Part shown: positions 9,199-18,137 of the stretch, in pieces
How the letters are laid out: every line of letters begins with the position of its first letter
Position numbering within the stretch: the first letter of the stretch is position 1
NCBI GenBank assembly: GCA_940746715.1
Contig: CALNWN010000009.1
Coordinates: 62,001 to 126,000 of the forward strand
Length of the DNA: 64,000 nt
Reading direction: 5' to 3'
Source of the DNA: an uncultured Paraburkholderia sp.
GTDB lineage: Bacteria; Pseudomonadota; Gammaproteobacteria; Burkholderiales; Burkholderiaceae
Notes under the pieces: model-generated
Databases searched by the model: none
Told to the model about the DNA's origin: nothing
Seen by the model: only the letters and a program-made list of their open reading frames with translations
Position numbers and translations under genes: made by a program

Positions 9199-10244
9199 AC
9201 GACACTGGCCGCAGCGCGCCAGCCAATGCGCCCATGAGCGGAGCGACGCTCGCGGCAAACCGCGCGCCCGTGCTCGAACTCGATCACGTCACGCTCGAAC
9301 TCGGCGAGCGCACGATCTTGCGCGATACGGGCTTCGTCGTGAATCAGGGCGAATTCATCGGCGTGCTCGGGCCGAACGGCGCGGGCAAGACCACGCTGAT
9401 GCGCGCGGTGCTCGGCCTCGTGCCGGCCGCGAGCGGCACGATCCGGGTGCTCGGGCAAGCGGTGGCACGCGGCAATCCGTCGATCGGCTATATGCCGCAA
9501 ACGCGCAGCGCGCTCGCCGGGCGGCACGTGCGCGGCCGCGATTTCGTCGCGATGGCGGCAGACGGCCACCGCTGGGGCCTGCCCCACGCGGACGCGAAAA
9601 CCCGCGCGGACGTCGAGCGCGTGCTCGAACTGGTGGGCGGCCGTCAACTCGCCGAACGGCCGCTGTCCGAACTGTCCGGCGGCGAGCGTCAGCGCCTTCT
9701 GCTCGCGCAATGCCTGCTCGGCGCGCCGAAACTGCTACTGCTGGATGAACCGCTGATCAGCCTGGACCCGCATCATCAGAAGAGCGTGGTGGAACTCGTG
9801 CGGCGCGTGCAGCGGGAGCTCGGCATTGCCGTGCTGTTCTCCGCGCACGAGCTCAATCCGCTTCTCAACTCGATTGATCGCGTGCTGTATCTCGGCAGCG
9901 GCGTCGCGGCGCTCGGCACAGTCGACGAAGTCATCACGCGGCCCGTGCTGTCACGCCTCTACGGCTCGCCGATCGACGTGATGCGCGTGAACGGCCGCAT
10001 CTTCGTGATGTCGGGCGGCGTGGAAGTGGAAAAGCACGATCACGAGCACGAACACGACGAAAACGGCGGCCACTCGCATTCCCACGCTCACGCACACGGT
10101 CATGCTCATGAGCATGCACACGGCCACTCACACGGGCACGCTCATGGCGACGCGAACAGCGACGCCAACGGCAACGCAAGTGGCAACGCCAATGAGCGTC
10201 AGCACCCGCACAACCCACGCGACGGACACAAACACGATGTTTGA
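9195..10244 (+). CDS. znuC: zinc ABC transporter ATP-binding protein with histidine-rich tail
   Basis: 349-residue ATPase. Walker A is GPNGAGKTT, the signature is ELSGGERQRLLL, Walker B is LLLLDEPLISLD, and the H-loop is FSAHE. The domain ends near residue 275, followed by about 70 residues rich in His, Asp and Glu (repeats such as HAHGHAHEHAHGHSHGHAHG), then an Asp/Asn/Ala stretch. Such tails bind zinc and occur in several beta-proteobacterial zinc importers. The start overlaps the znuA stop by ATGA, and the end overlaps the znuB start by 8 bp, so the three genes form one translationally coupled operon. Confidence 0.92.
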   Translation: MNDTGRSAPANAPMSGATLAANRAPVLELDHVTLELGERTILRDTGFVVNQGEFIGVLGPNGAGKTTLMRAVLGLVPAASGTIRVLGQAVARGNPSIGYMPQTRSALAGRHVRGRDFVAMAADGHRWGLPHADAKTRADVERVLELVGGRQLAERPLSELSGGERQRLLLAQCLLGAPKLLLLDEPLISLDPHHQKSVVELVRRVQRELGIAVLFSAHELNPLLNSIDRVLYLGSGVAALGTVDEVITRPVLSRLYGSPIDVMRVNGRIFVMSGGVEVEKHDHEHEHDENGGHSHSHAHAHGHAHEHAHGHSHGHAHGDANSDANGNASGNANERQHPHNPRDGHKHDV

Positions 10245-11019
10245 ATACGACTTCATGGTGAACGCGTTTGCGGCGTCGGGAATCGTCGCCGTGCTCGCGG
10301 GCGTGGTCGGCTATTTTCTCGTGATGCGGGGACAAACCTTCGCGGGCCACGCGCTTTCGCATGTCGGCTTTACCGGCGCGACCGGCGCGGTGCTGATCGG
10401 CATTTCGCCGATCTGGGGCATGGTCGGCTTCACGCTCGCGGCGGGCGTCGGCATGGGCGCGCTCGGCGAACGGCTCGCCGGGCGCGATGTCGCCATCGGC
10501 GTGATTCTTTCGCTGTCGCTCGGTTTCGGGCTTTTGTTTCTGCACTTCTTCACGGCTTACGCGACGCAGGTCACGGCGCTGCTGTTCGGCAACGTGCTCG
10601 GCGTAAACGAATCGACACTGGCGGTGCTCGCGGGACTCGGCGTGGTCAGCCTGCTCGCGCTGGCGGCGATCATGCGGCCGTTGCTCTTCGCATCGCTGCA
10701 GCCTGAACTGGCCGAAGCCAAGGGCGTGTCGTTGCGGCTCGTGTCGGTGCTGTTTCTTGCGATTGCGGCGCTCGCAGTGGCCGCGTGCACGCAGATCGTC
10801 GGCGTGTTGCTGGTCTTCACGCTGATGGTGGGTCCGGCCGCCGCCGCGCAAAACATGACCACGCGGCTTTGGGCCGGCCTCGTGCTCGCGGCCGGTCTGG
10901 CGCTGCTGCAAGCATGGCTCGGCGTGACGCTTGCGTTTTATACCGACTGGCCGACGAGCTTCTGGATCACCGCGCTCTCGGCGGTGGTGTACGGCGCGAG
11001 TCTGCTGAAGCGCCGCTGA
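10237..11019 (+). CDS. znuB: zinc ABC transporter permease
   Basis: Intact 260-residue ABC-3 family permease with about eight hydrophobic segments and the family signatures FAGHALSHVGFTGATGA and VGVLLVFTLMVGPAAAA. Forms the membrane channel for zinc with ZnuC. The ATG at 10237 lies inside the last codons of znuC. Last gene of the operon, converging with fghA. Confidence 0.92.
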   Translation: MFEYDFMVNAFAASGIVAVLAGVVGYFLVMRGQTFAGHALSHVGFTGATGAVLIGISPIWGMVGFTLAAGVGMGALGERLAGRDVAIGVILSLSLGFGLLFLHFFTAYATQVTALLFGNVLGVNESTLAVLAGLGVVSLLALAAIMRPLLFASLQPELAEAKGVSLRLVSVLFLAIAALAVAACTQIVGVLLVFTLMVGPAAAAQNMTTRLWAGLVLAAGLALLQAWLGVTLAFYTDWPTSFWITALSAVVYGASLLKRR

Positions 11020-11035
11020 ACCGCGCATGCATTGA

Positions 11036-11061
11036 ATGGCGGCCCGCCAGGCCGCCGCCAT
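11036..11061. terminator. GC-rich hairpin between znuB and fghA
   Basis: GGCGGC (11038-11043) can pair with GCCGCC (11051-11056) across a 7-nt loop in the gap between two convergent genes. There is no T-run on either side, so it is only a weak terminator candidate. Confidence 0.3.
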
Positions 11062-11075
11062 CCGCAACATGAGCC

Positions 11076-11927
11076 TCAGCCGAGCAGCACCTTTGCGTGA
11101 TGCGCGATGTGATCCTCGATAAACGTCGAGATGAAGTAATACCCATGGTCGTAACCCGCGTGACGGCGCAACGTCAGCGGCTGGCCCGCGGCCTTGCACG
11201 CCGCTTCGAACACCTCCGGATACAGCTGCTCGGCGAGAAACGCGTCGGCGAGTCCCTGATCGACCAGAATGCCTTGCGCGAACCTGCGCGACGCGCGCGC
11301 CACGAGTTCGCTCGCGTCGTATTCCTTCCACGCCTCACGGTTGTCGCCCAGATAGCCGCTAAACGCCTTCTCGCCCCATGGGCAGCGCGTGGGCGCGGCA
11401 ATCGGCGCGAATGCCGACACTGAGCGATAGATGTCCGGATTGCGCAGCGCCAGCATCAGCGCGCCATGCCCGCCCATGGAATGCCCGAAGATGCCGAGCC
11501 GCGCAGCATCGACGGGCAGTTCGGCCAGCACGGTCTCGCGCAGCTCGTCGCGCACATACGAGTACATCCGATAGTGCCGCGCCCACGGCTCCTGCATGGC
11601 GTCGACGTAAAAGCCCGCGCCCACGCCGAAGTCCCACGCCGCGCTCTCGCCCGGCACGCCCGCGCCACGCGGGCTCGTGTCGGGCGCGACGAGCGCCACG
11701 CCATGTTGCGCGGCAAAGCGCTGCGCGCCCGCCTTGATCGCGAAGGTCTCCTCGGTGCAGGTCAGCCCCGCGAGGTAGAACAGCGCGGGCACCTTCGCAT
11801 TGGCCTCCAAGGCCTGCGGCGGCAGGTACACCGAAAAGCGCATCGGCAGGCCGATGGTCTGCGACTCGTGCCGGTAAAAACGCTGCTCGCCGCCATGGCA
11901 GGCGTGCGACGACAATAGTTCGAGCAT
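11076..11927 (-). CDS. fghA: S-formylglutathione hydrolase
   Basis: Intact 283-residue alpha/beta hydrolase of the esterase D family. The nucleophile elbow is GHSMGGHGAL near residue 148; the His at HAGYDHGYYF and an Asp before it complete the triad. LAGLTCTEETF near residue 50 is typical of the family. It hydrolyses S-formylglutathione to formate and glutathione, the second step of formaldehyde detoxification. It lies 15 bp downstream of the dehydrogenase gene for the first step, in one operon. Confidence 0.93.
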   Translation of the reverse strand: MLELLSSHACHGGEQRFYRHESQTIGLPMRFSVYLPPQALEANAKVPALFYLAGLTCTEETFAIKAGAQRFAAQHGVALVAPDTSPRGAGVPGESAAWDFGVGAGFYVDAMQEPWARHYRMYSYVRDELRETVLAELPVDAARLGIFGHSMGGHGALMLALRNPDIYRSVSAFAPIAAPTRCPWGEKAFSGYLGDNREAWKEYDASELVARASRRFAQGILVDQGLADAFLAEQLYPEVFEAACKAAGQPLTLRRHAGYDHGYYFISTFIEDHIAHHAKVLLG

Positions 11928-11942
11928 CGCGGCGCTCCTCGC

Positions 11943-13049
11943 TTAGTACAGCACGACCGAGCGGATCGACTCGCCTTTCTTCATCAGATCGAAGCCCTCG
12001 TTGATGCGCTCGAGCGGCAGTGTGTGCGTGATCAGATCGTCGATGTTGATCTTGCCTTCCATGTACCAGTCGACGATTTTCGGCACATCCGTGCGCCCGC
12101 GCGCGCCGCCGAACGCCGAGCCCTTCCATTCGCGGCCCGTGACCAGCTGGAACGGACGTGTGCTGATCTCCTCGCCCGCCGCCGCCACGCCGATGATGAA
12201 CGACTGCCCCCAGCCCTTGTGCGTGCATTCGAGCGCCTGGCGCATGAGCTTCACATTGCCGACGCATTCGAACGAATAGTCGGCGCCGCCATCGGTCAGC
12301 TGCACGATATGGTCGACCACGTTCTCCACCTCGTTCGGGTTGATGAAGTGCGTCATGCCGAACTTCTTCGCCAGTTCGACGCGGCCCGGGTTGATATCGA
12401 CGCCGATGATCTTGTCCGCGCCGACCATCTTCGCGCCCTGGATCACATTCAGGCCGATGCCGCCGAGCCCGAACACCACGACGTTCGCGCCCGCTTCGAC
12501 CTTCGCCGAATACACGACCGCGCCCACGCCCGTCGTCACGCCGCAGCCGATGTAGCAGATCTTGTCGAACGGCGCGTCTTCACGCACTTTCGCAACGGCG
12601 ATTTCCGGCACGACGATGTAGTTCGAAAACGTGGACGTGCCCATGTAATGAAACAGCGGTTTGCCGTCGAGCGAGAAGCGCGAGGTCACGTCGGGCATGA
12701 GGCCCTTGCCTTGCGTCGCGCGAATCGCCTGACAGAGATTCGTCTTGCGCGACAGACAGAACTTGCATTGACGGCATTCGGGCGTGTAAAGCGGAATCAC
12801 GTGGTCGCCCTTTTTCAGGGTGCCGACGCCCGGGCCGGTATCGACGATCACGCCTGCGCCCTCGTGCCCGAGGATCGCCGGGAAGATGCCTTCCGGGTCC
12901 GCGCCCGAGAGCGTGTAGTAGTCGGTGTGACAGATGCCCGTCGCTTTGACTTCGATCAGCACTTCGCCGGCGCGCGGACCTTCGAGGTCGACTTCCTCGA
13001 TCGTCAGCGGTGCGCCGGCTTTCCATGCGATGGCTGCTTTGGTTTTCAT
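11943..13049 (-). CDS. frmA: S-(hydroxymethyl)glutathione dehydrogenase (class III ADH)
   Basis: Intact 368-residue zinc alcohol dehydrogenase. The catalytic zinc site Cys is in GICHTDYYT and the His in GHEGAG. The structural zinc site is PECRQCKFCLSRKTNLC. The NAD-binding turn is GLGGIGLNVIQG. It oxidises S-hydroxymethylglutathione formed from formaldehyde to S-formylglutathione. First gene of a two-gene leftward operon with fghA. Confidence 0.94.
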   Translation of the reverse strand: MKTKAAIAWKAGAPLTIEEVDLEGPRAGEVLIEVKATGICHTDYYTLSGADPEGIFPAILGHEGAGVIVDTGPGVGTLKKGDHVIPLYTPECRQCKFCLSRKTNLCQAIRATQGKGLMPDVTSRFSLDGKPLFHYMGTSTFSNYIVVPEIAVAKVREDAPFDKICYIGCGVTTGVGAVVYSAKVEAGANVVVFGLGGIGLNVIQGAKMVGADKIIGVDINPGRVELAKKFGMTHFINPNEVENVVDHIVQLTDGGADYSFECVGNVKLMRQALECTHKGWGQSFIIGVAAAGEEISTRPFQLVTGREWKGSAFGGARGRTDVPKIVDWYMEGKINIDDLITHTLPLERINEGFDLMKKGESIRSVVLY

Positions 13050-13252
13050 CGTGACTGCTCCTGTGAGTCGGTGAATGCGATGGATCTCGACCGTGGCGTG
13101 TCGAGCGTTGAACGTCGCGAAGCACTGCGTCGCGGCGTGCGGAATCTGGATTCAAGCTGAGCTGCGCGTGCTACAGGCTAACGCATGAAAAGCGTCATGG
13201 TATTGCAAAGTGCGTCACGGCCTTGTCAGCGCGTGACATCGCCGCCTGTTGG

Positions 13253-14611
13253 CTAAGCTGCTGTGGAGCCGTCGAACCATGTTTCGACGCGACCGTACAG
13301 ATCGAGAAAGCGTTCATAGCGGTCGGCGAGCGCGCGATCGCCTCGCGGGCTGGCTACAGGCGTTGCGCCCGGCGCCAGCGCGGCCAGATCGTGCGCGTGC
13401 CAGTGACCGCTCGCGATGCCGCCGAGAATCGCCGCGCCGCGCGGCGCCGCGTTCGGGCAATCCACCGCGTGAAGCTCCGCGTCCAGCGCATCGGCGAGCA
13501 ACTGCCGCCAGCGTGCATCGACAGAACCGCCTCCTGCAAGTTTCAGTGTCGTCACTGTTGCGCCGCTTTTGCGGATCGCATCGAGACCCGCACGCAGCGA
13601 AAACGCGACGCCTTCGAATGCGGCGCGCATCATCGCGCCTCGCGTGTGATCGAGCGCAAGCCCGAGCCAGCCGCCGCGCGCCGACGGATTGAGCCACGGC
13701 GTGCGCTCGCCGGTGAGATAGGGGAGAAAGGTGAGCGGTGCGGCTGGTGTTGTGCTGTGGCCGCCGTGCTCGCGGTCGCGCGCAGGTTTGCCTTTGTGTG
13801 TGAGCTTGCGTCGGCTTGTCCGCTCGTGCCCGAGGCGTGGGCCGCCGGATCGCCAAGCCCGTCGCCGAACGCGTCACTATAGGCCTCTGCCCACTCGTAC
13901 GACAGCCAGCCGCGCGCGCTCGAGTGCGATGCCGACGTTTTGCATCGCGGCCATCCGATACCAGTGGTCGCTCGCCGCCCGATAGCGGTGCAAGCCTCGC
14001 GCAGCCGCAGGCTCGTGCTCAGCGAGCACGACGATCTGGCCGCCGGTGCCGGTCGTGAGGAGCTCGTCGCCGTCGCGCGCAAGGCCGCTGCCGAGCGCGG
14101 CGCACGCCGGCGGCAGCATACGACGGCCCAGGCGGCGCAAACCACTCGTGCGGGATGGCGAGCCGCTCGAGCAGCGCCGCGTCCCACGCGCCGTCGGGAT
14201 CGGCGCGCGGACTCCGGCTCGTGCAGCACGATCCAGCGCAGCAACGGACCGGCCATGCCCGGCGCGACCGGATTCGGCTGCGGCTCGGGCCACGCGTCGA
14301 GCAGATCGAGCGCGCGTGTCGGGCCACAGCATGGCGGGCCGCACCGCGTTGCCCGACGCGTCGGTCAACACCACGCCGTGCATCTGCCCCGACAAGCCGA
14401 TCGCTTTGACCTCGCGTCGCAGCGCCTGCGGCAAGCGCGCCGCGGCTTCGGTGAGCGCGCGCCACCATGTTTGCACCAATGTCTCCGCCCAGCCCGCGCG
14501 CGGCGTCTCCAGCGCATAAGCGACGCTGGCAACCGCCTGCTCATGGCCGTCTTCATCGACGATTGCGACTTCGAGAGAACCGGTGCCGAGGTCGATGCCG
14601 AGAAAGCTCAT
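13253..14611 (-). pseudogene. FGGY-family carbohydrate kinase (xylulokinase-like), multiply frameshifted
   Basis: Second FGGY kinase of the window. The N-terminal block (FLGIDLGTGSLEVAIVDEDG, LSGQMHGVVL, AMLWPDTRA) is in one frame from the ATG at 14611. The blocks PGMAGPLLRWIVLHEPESARR, then DPDGAWDAALLERLAIPHEWF, then LGSGLARDGDELLTTGTGGQ, then WLSYEWAEAYSDAFG, then the C-terminal FEGVAFSLRAGLDAI and LKLAGGGSVDARW follow one another in different frames. At least five frame changes are needed to read the whole protein. The gene is clearly dead. Order and content match a full-length kinase of about 480 residues, so little has been deleted. Confidence 0.85.
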
Positions 14612-15050
14612 GAGCGATAACGTGGGATGAGTTAAGGCACGCAGAACCGCGTGCCGAAGATGCGGAAAAGACGTATTTTTACGCGCCGCGCGCGCTGCGC
14701 AAAGCCTCTCCGCACCGAGCCGGAAAACTCGCCGGTCACGGACGAATCGCGGGTTAACCCCGCCCTGCGGCGCGCCGTTCGAAAACACGACTATGCGCGG
14801 GGCCGGATACACCTTATCGATTCTCACATATATCGCCGCTACCCGGGCGCCTGGCGCGGCGGCGCGCGCAGCGCGGCTGCAAGGGGCTGCCCGTCGGTGA
14901 AACCGCCGCTCGCCGCAATTTCGCGCTTCCGGGCGCACCCACCCATATCGTGACCGGGAATGCGGGAATAGGCGCCAGCGGTCTTGTTGCGCTTTTTCGT
15001 CCCCGATACCTTGGAGTCCATCCCAAAACTAGACGGTGGAGAGAGACGTT
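14612..15050. other. divergent intergenic region, kinase pseudogene / nucleobase permease
   Basis: 439 bp without a supportable gene. A short hairpin (GGCACGC at 14636-14642 with GCGTGCC at 14649-14655) lies just upstream of the kinase start. The right end carries the permease ribosome-binding site (GGTGGAGAGAG). I see no riboswitch or RNA gene. Confidence 0.6.
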
Positions 15051-16667
15051 ATGCAATCGAACACGGTTCACCCGTGCGACGAGCGGCTGCCTGCGGGCCA
15101 GTTGCTGACCCTCGGCATTCAGCACGTGCTCGTGATGTACGCCGGCGCCGTGCCGCTGATCGTGGGCGCGGCGCTCAAGCTGCCGAAAGACCAGATCGCG
15201 TTTCTGATCAGCGCGGATCTGTTCTCCTGCGGCATCGCCACGTTGATCCAGACGCTCGGCCTGTGGATCTTCGGCATCCGCCTGCCGGTGATCATGGGCT
15301 GCACCTTCGCCGCGGTCGGCCCGATGGTCGCGATCGGCACCAATCCGTCGCTCGGCATTCTGGATATCTTCGGGTCGACCATCGCCGCCGGCGTGATCGG
15401 CATTCTGCTGGCGCCCGCCGTCGGCAAGCTGTTGCGCTTTTTCCCGCCGGTCGTGATCGGCGTGGTGATTTCGGTGATCGGCTTGTCGCTGATGGGCGTG
15501 GGCATCAACTGGGCCGCGGGCGGCGTCGGCAATCCCGATTACGGCAATCCGCTGTACCTCGGCCTGTCGCTGATCGTGCTGATGCTGATTCTGCTCATCA
15601 ACAAGTTTGCCAAAGGTTTCCTCGCCAATATCTCGGTGCTGCTCGGCATCGTCGCGGGCTTCGTGATCGCACTCGCGCTCGGCCGCGTCAACATGGACGG
15701 CGTCACGCATGCGCCGTGGGTCGGCTTCGTGATGCCGTTCCACTTCGGCCTGCCACACTTCGATCCGCTTTCCATCGCGACCATGGTCACCGTGATGTTC
15801 GTTACGTTCATCGAATCGACGGGTATGTTCCTCGCGGTCGGCGACATGGTCGACCGGCCGGTCGATCAGAAAACGCTGGTGCGCGGCCTGCGCGTGGACG
15901 GACTTGGCACGCTGATCGGCGGCATTTTCAACTCGTTCCCGCATACATCGTTCTCGCAGAACGTCGGTCTGATCGGCGTGACGGGCGTCAAGAGCCGCTT
16001 TGTCTGCGCGATGGGCGGCGTGATTCTCGTGCTGCTCGGCCTCTTTCCGAAGATGGCGCAGGTCGTCGCCTCCGTGCCGGCGTTCGTGCTGGGCGGCGCG
16101 GGGATCGTCATGTTCGGCATGGTCGCGGCGAACGGCATCAAGGTGCTGTCGAAGGTGGACTTCGTGAAGAATCACCACAACCTGTTCATCGTCGCGGTGA
16201 GTATCGGGCTGGGGCTCGTGCCAGTGGTGTCGCCGCACTTCTTCTCGCGGCTGCCGGCAGCTTTGTCGCCGCTCCTGCACAGCGGGATCCTGCTGGCTTC
16301 GGTGTCCGCAGTCGTGCTGAATCTGATTTTCAACGGCGTCAAAAGCGAGAAAAAGGCGCAGTGCGAAATCCGCAAGGCTGGCCATGATTTCGACGGACGC
16401 GGCGGCCAGGAACCGCAGCGTGACGACATGCTGCGCGGTGGATCTGCATTGAGGCTCATGGCCGGAGCCCGCGCCGGTCACGCGTCGTGCTTCTTTGCTG
16501 TCGCAAATCATAAACGGCCCGCCGGTCGCTGCAGTCGCGAGGTCTGGTGCCCCAAAAAAAACGCCACGGCATGCCGTGGCGTTTTTTGTTACGCGTCTTC
16601 GAACCGCTGCGACATTCAGCCCGCAGTGGCCGCCGAAGCCGCCGCCGGCGCACTCGCCGCGCCGTAG
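15051..16667 (+). CDS. NCS2-family nucleobase (xanthine/uric acid type) permease, 3' end disturbed
   Basis: Inner-membrane nucleobase:cation symporter of the NAT/NCS2 family, with about twelve hydrophobic segments. FVTFIESTGMFLAVGDM and the NAT motif SQNVGLIGVTGVKSRF mark it as xanthine/uric acid type; the substrate is not certain. The ATG at 15051 has a strong Shine-Dalgarno. Membrane segments end at about 16340. Beyond that the frame runs on through a strong terminator hairpin to 16667, which is implausible; a single-base change in the tail probably removed the original stop, with TGA at 16450-16452 available in the next frame. The core of the protein looks usable. Confidence 0.8.
   Translation: MQSNTVHPCDERLPAGQLLTLGIQHVLVMYAGAVPLIVGAALKLPKDQIAFLISADLFSCGIATLIQTLGLWIFGIRLPVIMGCTFAAVGPMVAIGTNPSLGILDIFGSTIAAGVIGILLAPAVGKLLRFFPPVVIGVVISVIGLSLMGVGINWAAGGVGNPDYGNPLYLGLSLIVLMLILLINKFAKGFLANISVLLGIVAGFVIALALGRVNMDGVTHAPWVGFVMPFHFGLPHFDPLSIATMVTVMFVTFIESTGMFLAVGDMVDRPVDQKTLVRGLRVDGLGTLIGGIFNSFPHTSFSQNVGLIGVTGVKSRFVCAMGGVILVLLGLFPKMAQVVASVPAFVLGGAGIVMFGMVAANGIKVLSKVDFVKNHHNLFIVAVSIGLGLVPVVSPHFFSRLPAALSPLLHSGILLASVSAVVLNLIFNGVKSEKKAQCEIRKAGHDFDGRGGQEPQRDDMLRGGSALRLMAGARAGHASCFFAVANHKRPAGRCSREVWCPKKNATACRGVFCYASSNRCDIQPAVAAEAAAGALAAP
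16554..16587. terminator. bidirectional Rho-independent terminator
   Basis: Perfect palindromic stem (ACGCCACGGC / GCCGTGGCGT) flanked by seven A on the left and six T on the right, so it works in both directions. It separates the permease gene from the convergent efflux outer-membrane gene. Confidence 0.92.
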
Positions 16668-18136
16668 TCGACGGGCGCATCGGCAGGTCGCGGCTGATCG
16701 CCGTTATGCTCGATCCAGCCGCCGCCGAGCGCCTGGTACAGCGTGACCAGGTTCTGCAGACGCTCCATGCGCGCGGTGATCAACGACTGCTGCGACGAAT
16801 ACAGATCGGTCTGCGCCGTCAGCACCGACAGATAGCTGTCGACGCCGTTCGTATAGCGCAGATTAGACAGATCCAGCCGCCGCTGTTGCGCGAACGTGTT
16901 GCGCTCGAGCGACTGGATCTGCTGATCGTACGTGCCGCGCGCAGCCAGCGCGTCCGCCACTTCCCGGAAGGCCTTCTGGATCGCCTTTTCATCCGTGGCG
17001 ATCTGCGTGTTCTTCTGGATGTTGGCGAGATCGAGGTTGGCCTTGTTCTGGCCGCCCTCGAAGATCGGCAACGTGATGGACGGCGCAAAGCTCCGCGCGG
17101 CCGAGCCCGGCTTGAACAAGCCGCCGAGCGTCGGGCTCAACGTGCCGAAGCTGCCCGTCAGCGAGACCTTCGGGAAGAACGCCGCGCGCGCCGCGCCGAT
17201 ATTCGCATTGGCCGCAAGCAGGTTCTCTTCGGCCTCCATGATGTCCGGACGACGCGTCAGCAGGTCGGACGGCAGACCCGCCGGAATATCCGTGAGCAGG
17301 TTCTGATCGCTCAACGTGAGTCCGGGCGGCAGATCGGCGGGCAGCGGCTCGCCGAGCAGCAGCACCAGCGCATTCTCGGCCTGCGCCCGCAAGCGCTCCT
17401 GCGACTGCAGGTTCGCGCTCGCCTGCTCGACCACGATCTGCGCCTGGCGCAGATCGAGTTCCGAACCCGTGCCGTTGTCGAACTGCAGCCTCGTGATGCG
17501 ATACGATTCCTCGGCCGTTTTCAGCGTGCCTTGTGTGACTTTCAGCAGATCGTCGAGTTCGAGCACCGTCAGATACTGATTCGCGACCTGCGAAACCAGC
17601 GAAATTTCCGCTGCCTTGCGCGCCTGTGCGGTGGCCAGGTATTGCGCCAACGCCTGATCCTTCAGGCTCTGAACCCGCCCGAAGAAGTCGATTTCCCACG
17701 AGGCGTTCAGACCGACCGAATACGAGTTCGAAATCGTATTGCCGAACACTGACAGATTTTTCGGCGTGCGCTGCTTGGTTTGCGAAGCGGCGGCGTCGAG
17801 CGTGGGGAACAGACCCGCGCGAACGATGCGGAACTGCGCCTGCGACGCCTGCATGTTCAGCACCGACACGCGGAGATCGCGGTTGTTCTTCAGCGCGATC
17901 TCGATCAGCCGCTGCATGCGCGGATCGACGAAGAAATCGCGCCAGCCGATGTCGGCCGCGGCCATGCCGTTGGCGCTGCGCGCGCCGGGCTGGGTCGCGC
18001 CCGGCTGCGCGTCGTACACGCCGCCGGTCGGGAAAGTGCTCGTCACCGGCGCGGCGCGGCGCTCGTACTTCGGCGCCATCGTGCAACCGGCGGCGAACAG
18101 CGCGACCGCTACTGCAATCAAAGAGTGTTTTTGCAT
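16616..18136 (-). CDS. oprB: RND efflux outer-membrane lipoprotein (OprM/NodT family)
   Basis: Intact 506-residue outer-membrane channel of the TolC/OprM class. The signal peptide ends in the lipobox LFAAGC with the lipidated Cys at residue 18. Two OEP repeats follow; GASWEIDFFGRV in the first and ARAAFFPKVSLTGSFG in the second are typical. It forms the exit duct for the RND pump. The start lies 1 bp after the stop of the pump gene. The bpeAB-oprB name is based on gene order and overall similarity; amrAB-oprA is the alternative. Confidence 0.85.
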   Translation of the reverse strand: MQKHSLIAVAVALFAAGCTMAPKYERRAAPVTSTFPTGGVYDAQPGATQPGARSANGMAAADIGWRDFFVDPRMQRLIEIALKNNRDLRVSVLNMQASQAQFRIVRAGLFPTLDAAASQTKQRTPKNLSVFGNTISNSYSVGLNASWEIDFFGRVQSLKDQALAQYLATAQARKAAEISLVSQVANQYLTVLELDDLLKVTQGTLKTAEESYRITRLQFDNGTGSELDLRQAQIVVEQASANLQSQERLRAQAENALVLLLGEPLPADLPPGLTLSDQNLLTDIPAGLPSDLLTRRPDIMEAEENLLAANANIGAARAAFFPKVSLTGSFGTLSPTLGGLFKPGSAARSFAPSITLPIFEGGQNKANLDLANIQKNTQIATDEKAIQKAFREVADALAARGTYDQQIQSLERNTFAQQRRLDLSNLRYTNGVDSYLSVLTAQTDLYSSQQSLITARMERLQNLVTLYQALGGGWIEHNGDQPRPADAPVDYGAASAPAAASAATAG

Positions 18137-18137
18137 C

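Noticed and set aside
13253..14611. Programmed frameshifting in the second FGGY kinase
   Set aside because: At least five frame changes are needed, none at a recognisable slippery site with downstream structure. Simple degeneration explains it.
15051..16667. Nucleobase permease with a true 75-residue soluble C-terminal extension
   Set aside because: The extension is translated straight through a strong bidirectional terminator and has no family similarity; a small indel that removed the stop is more likely.
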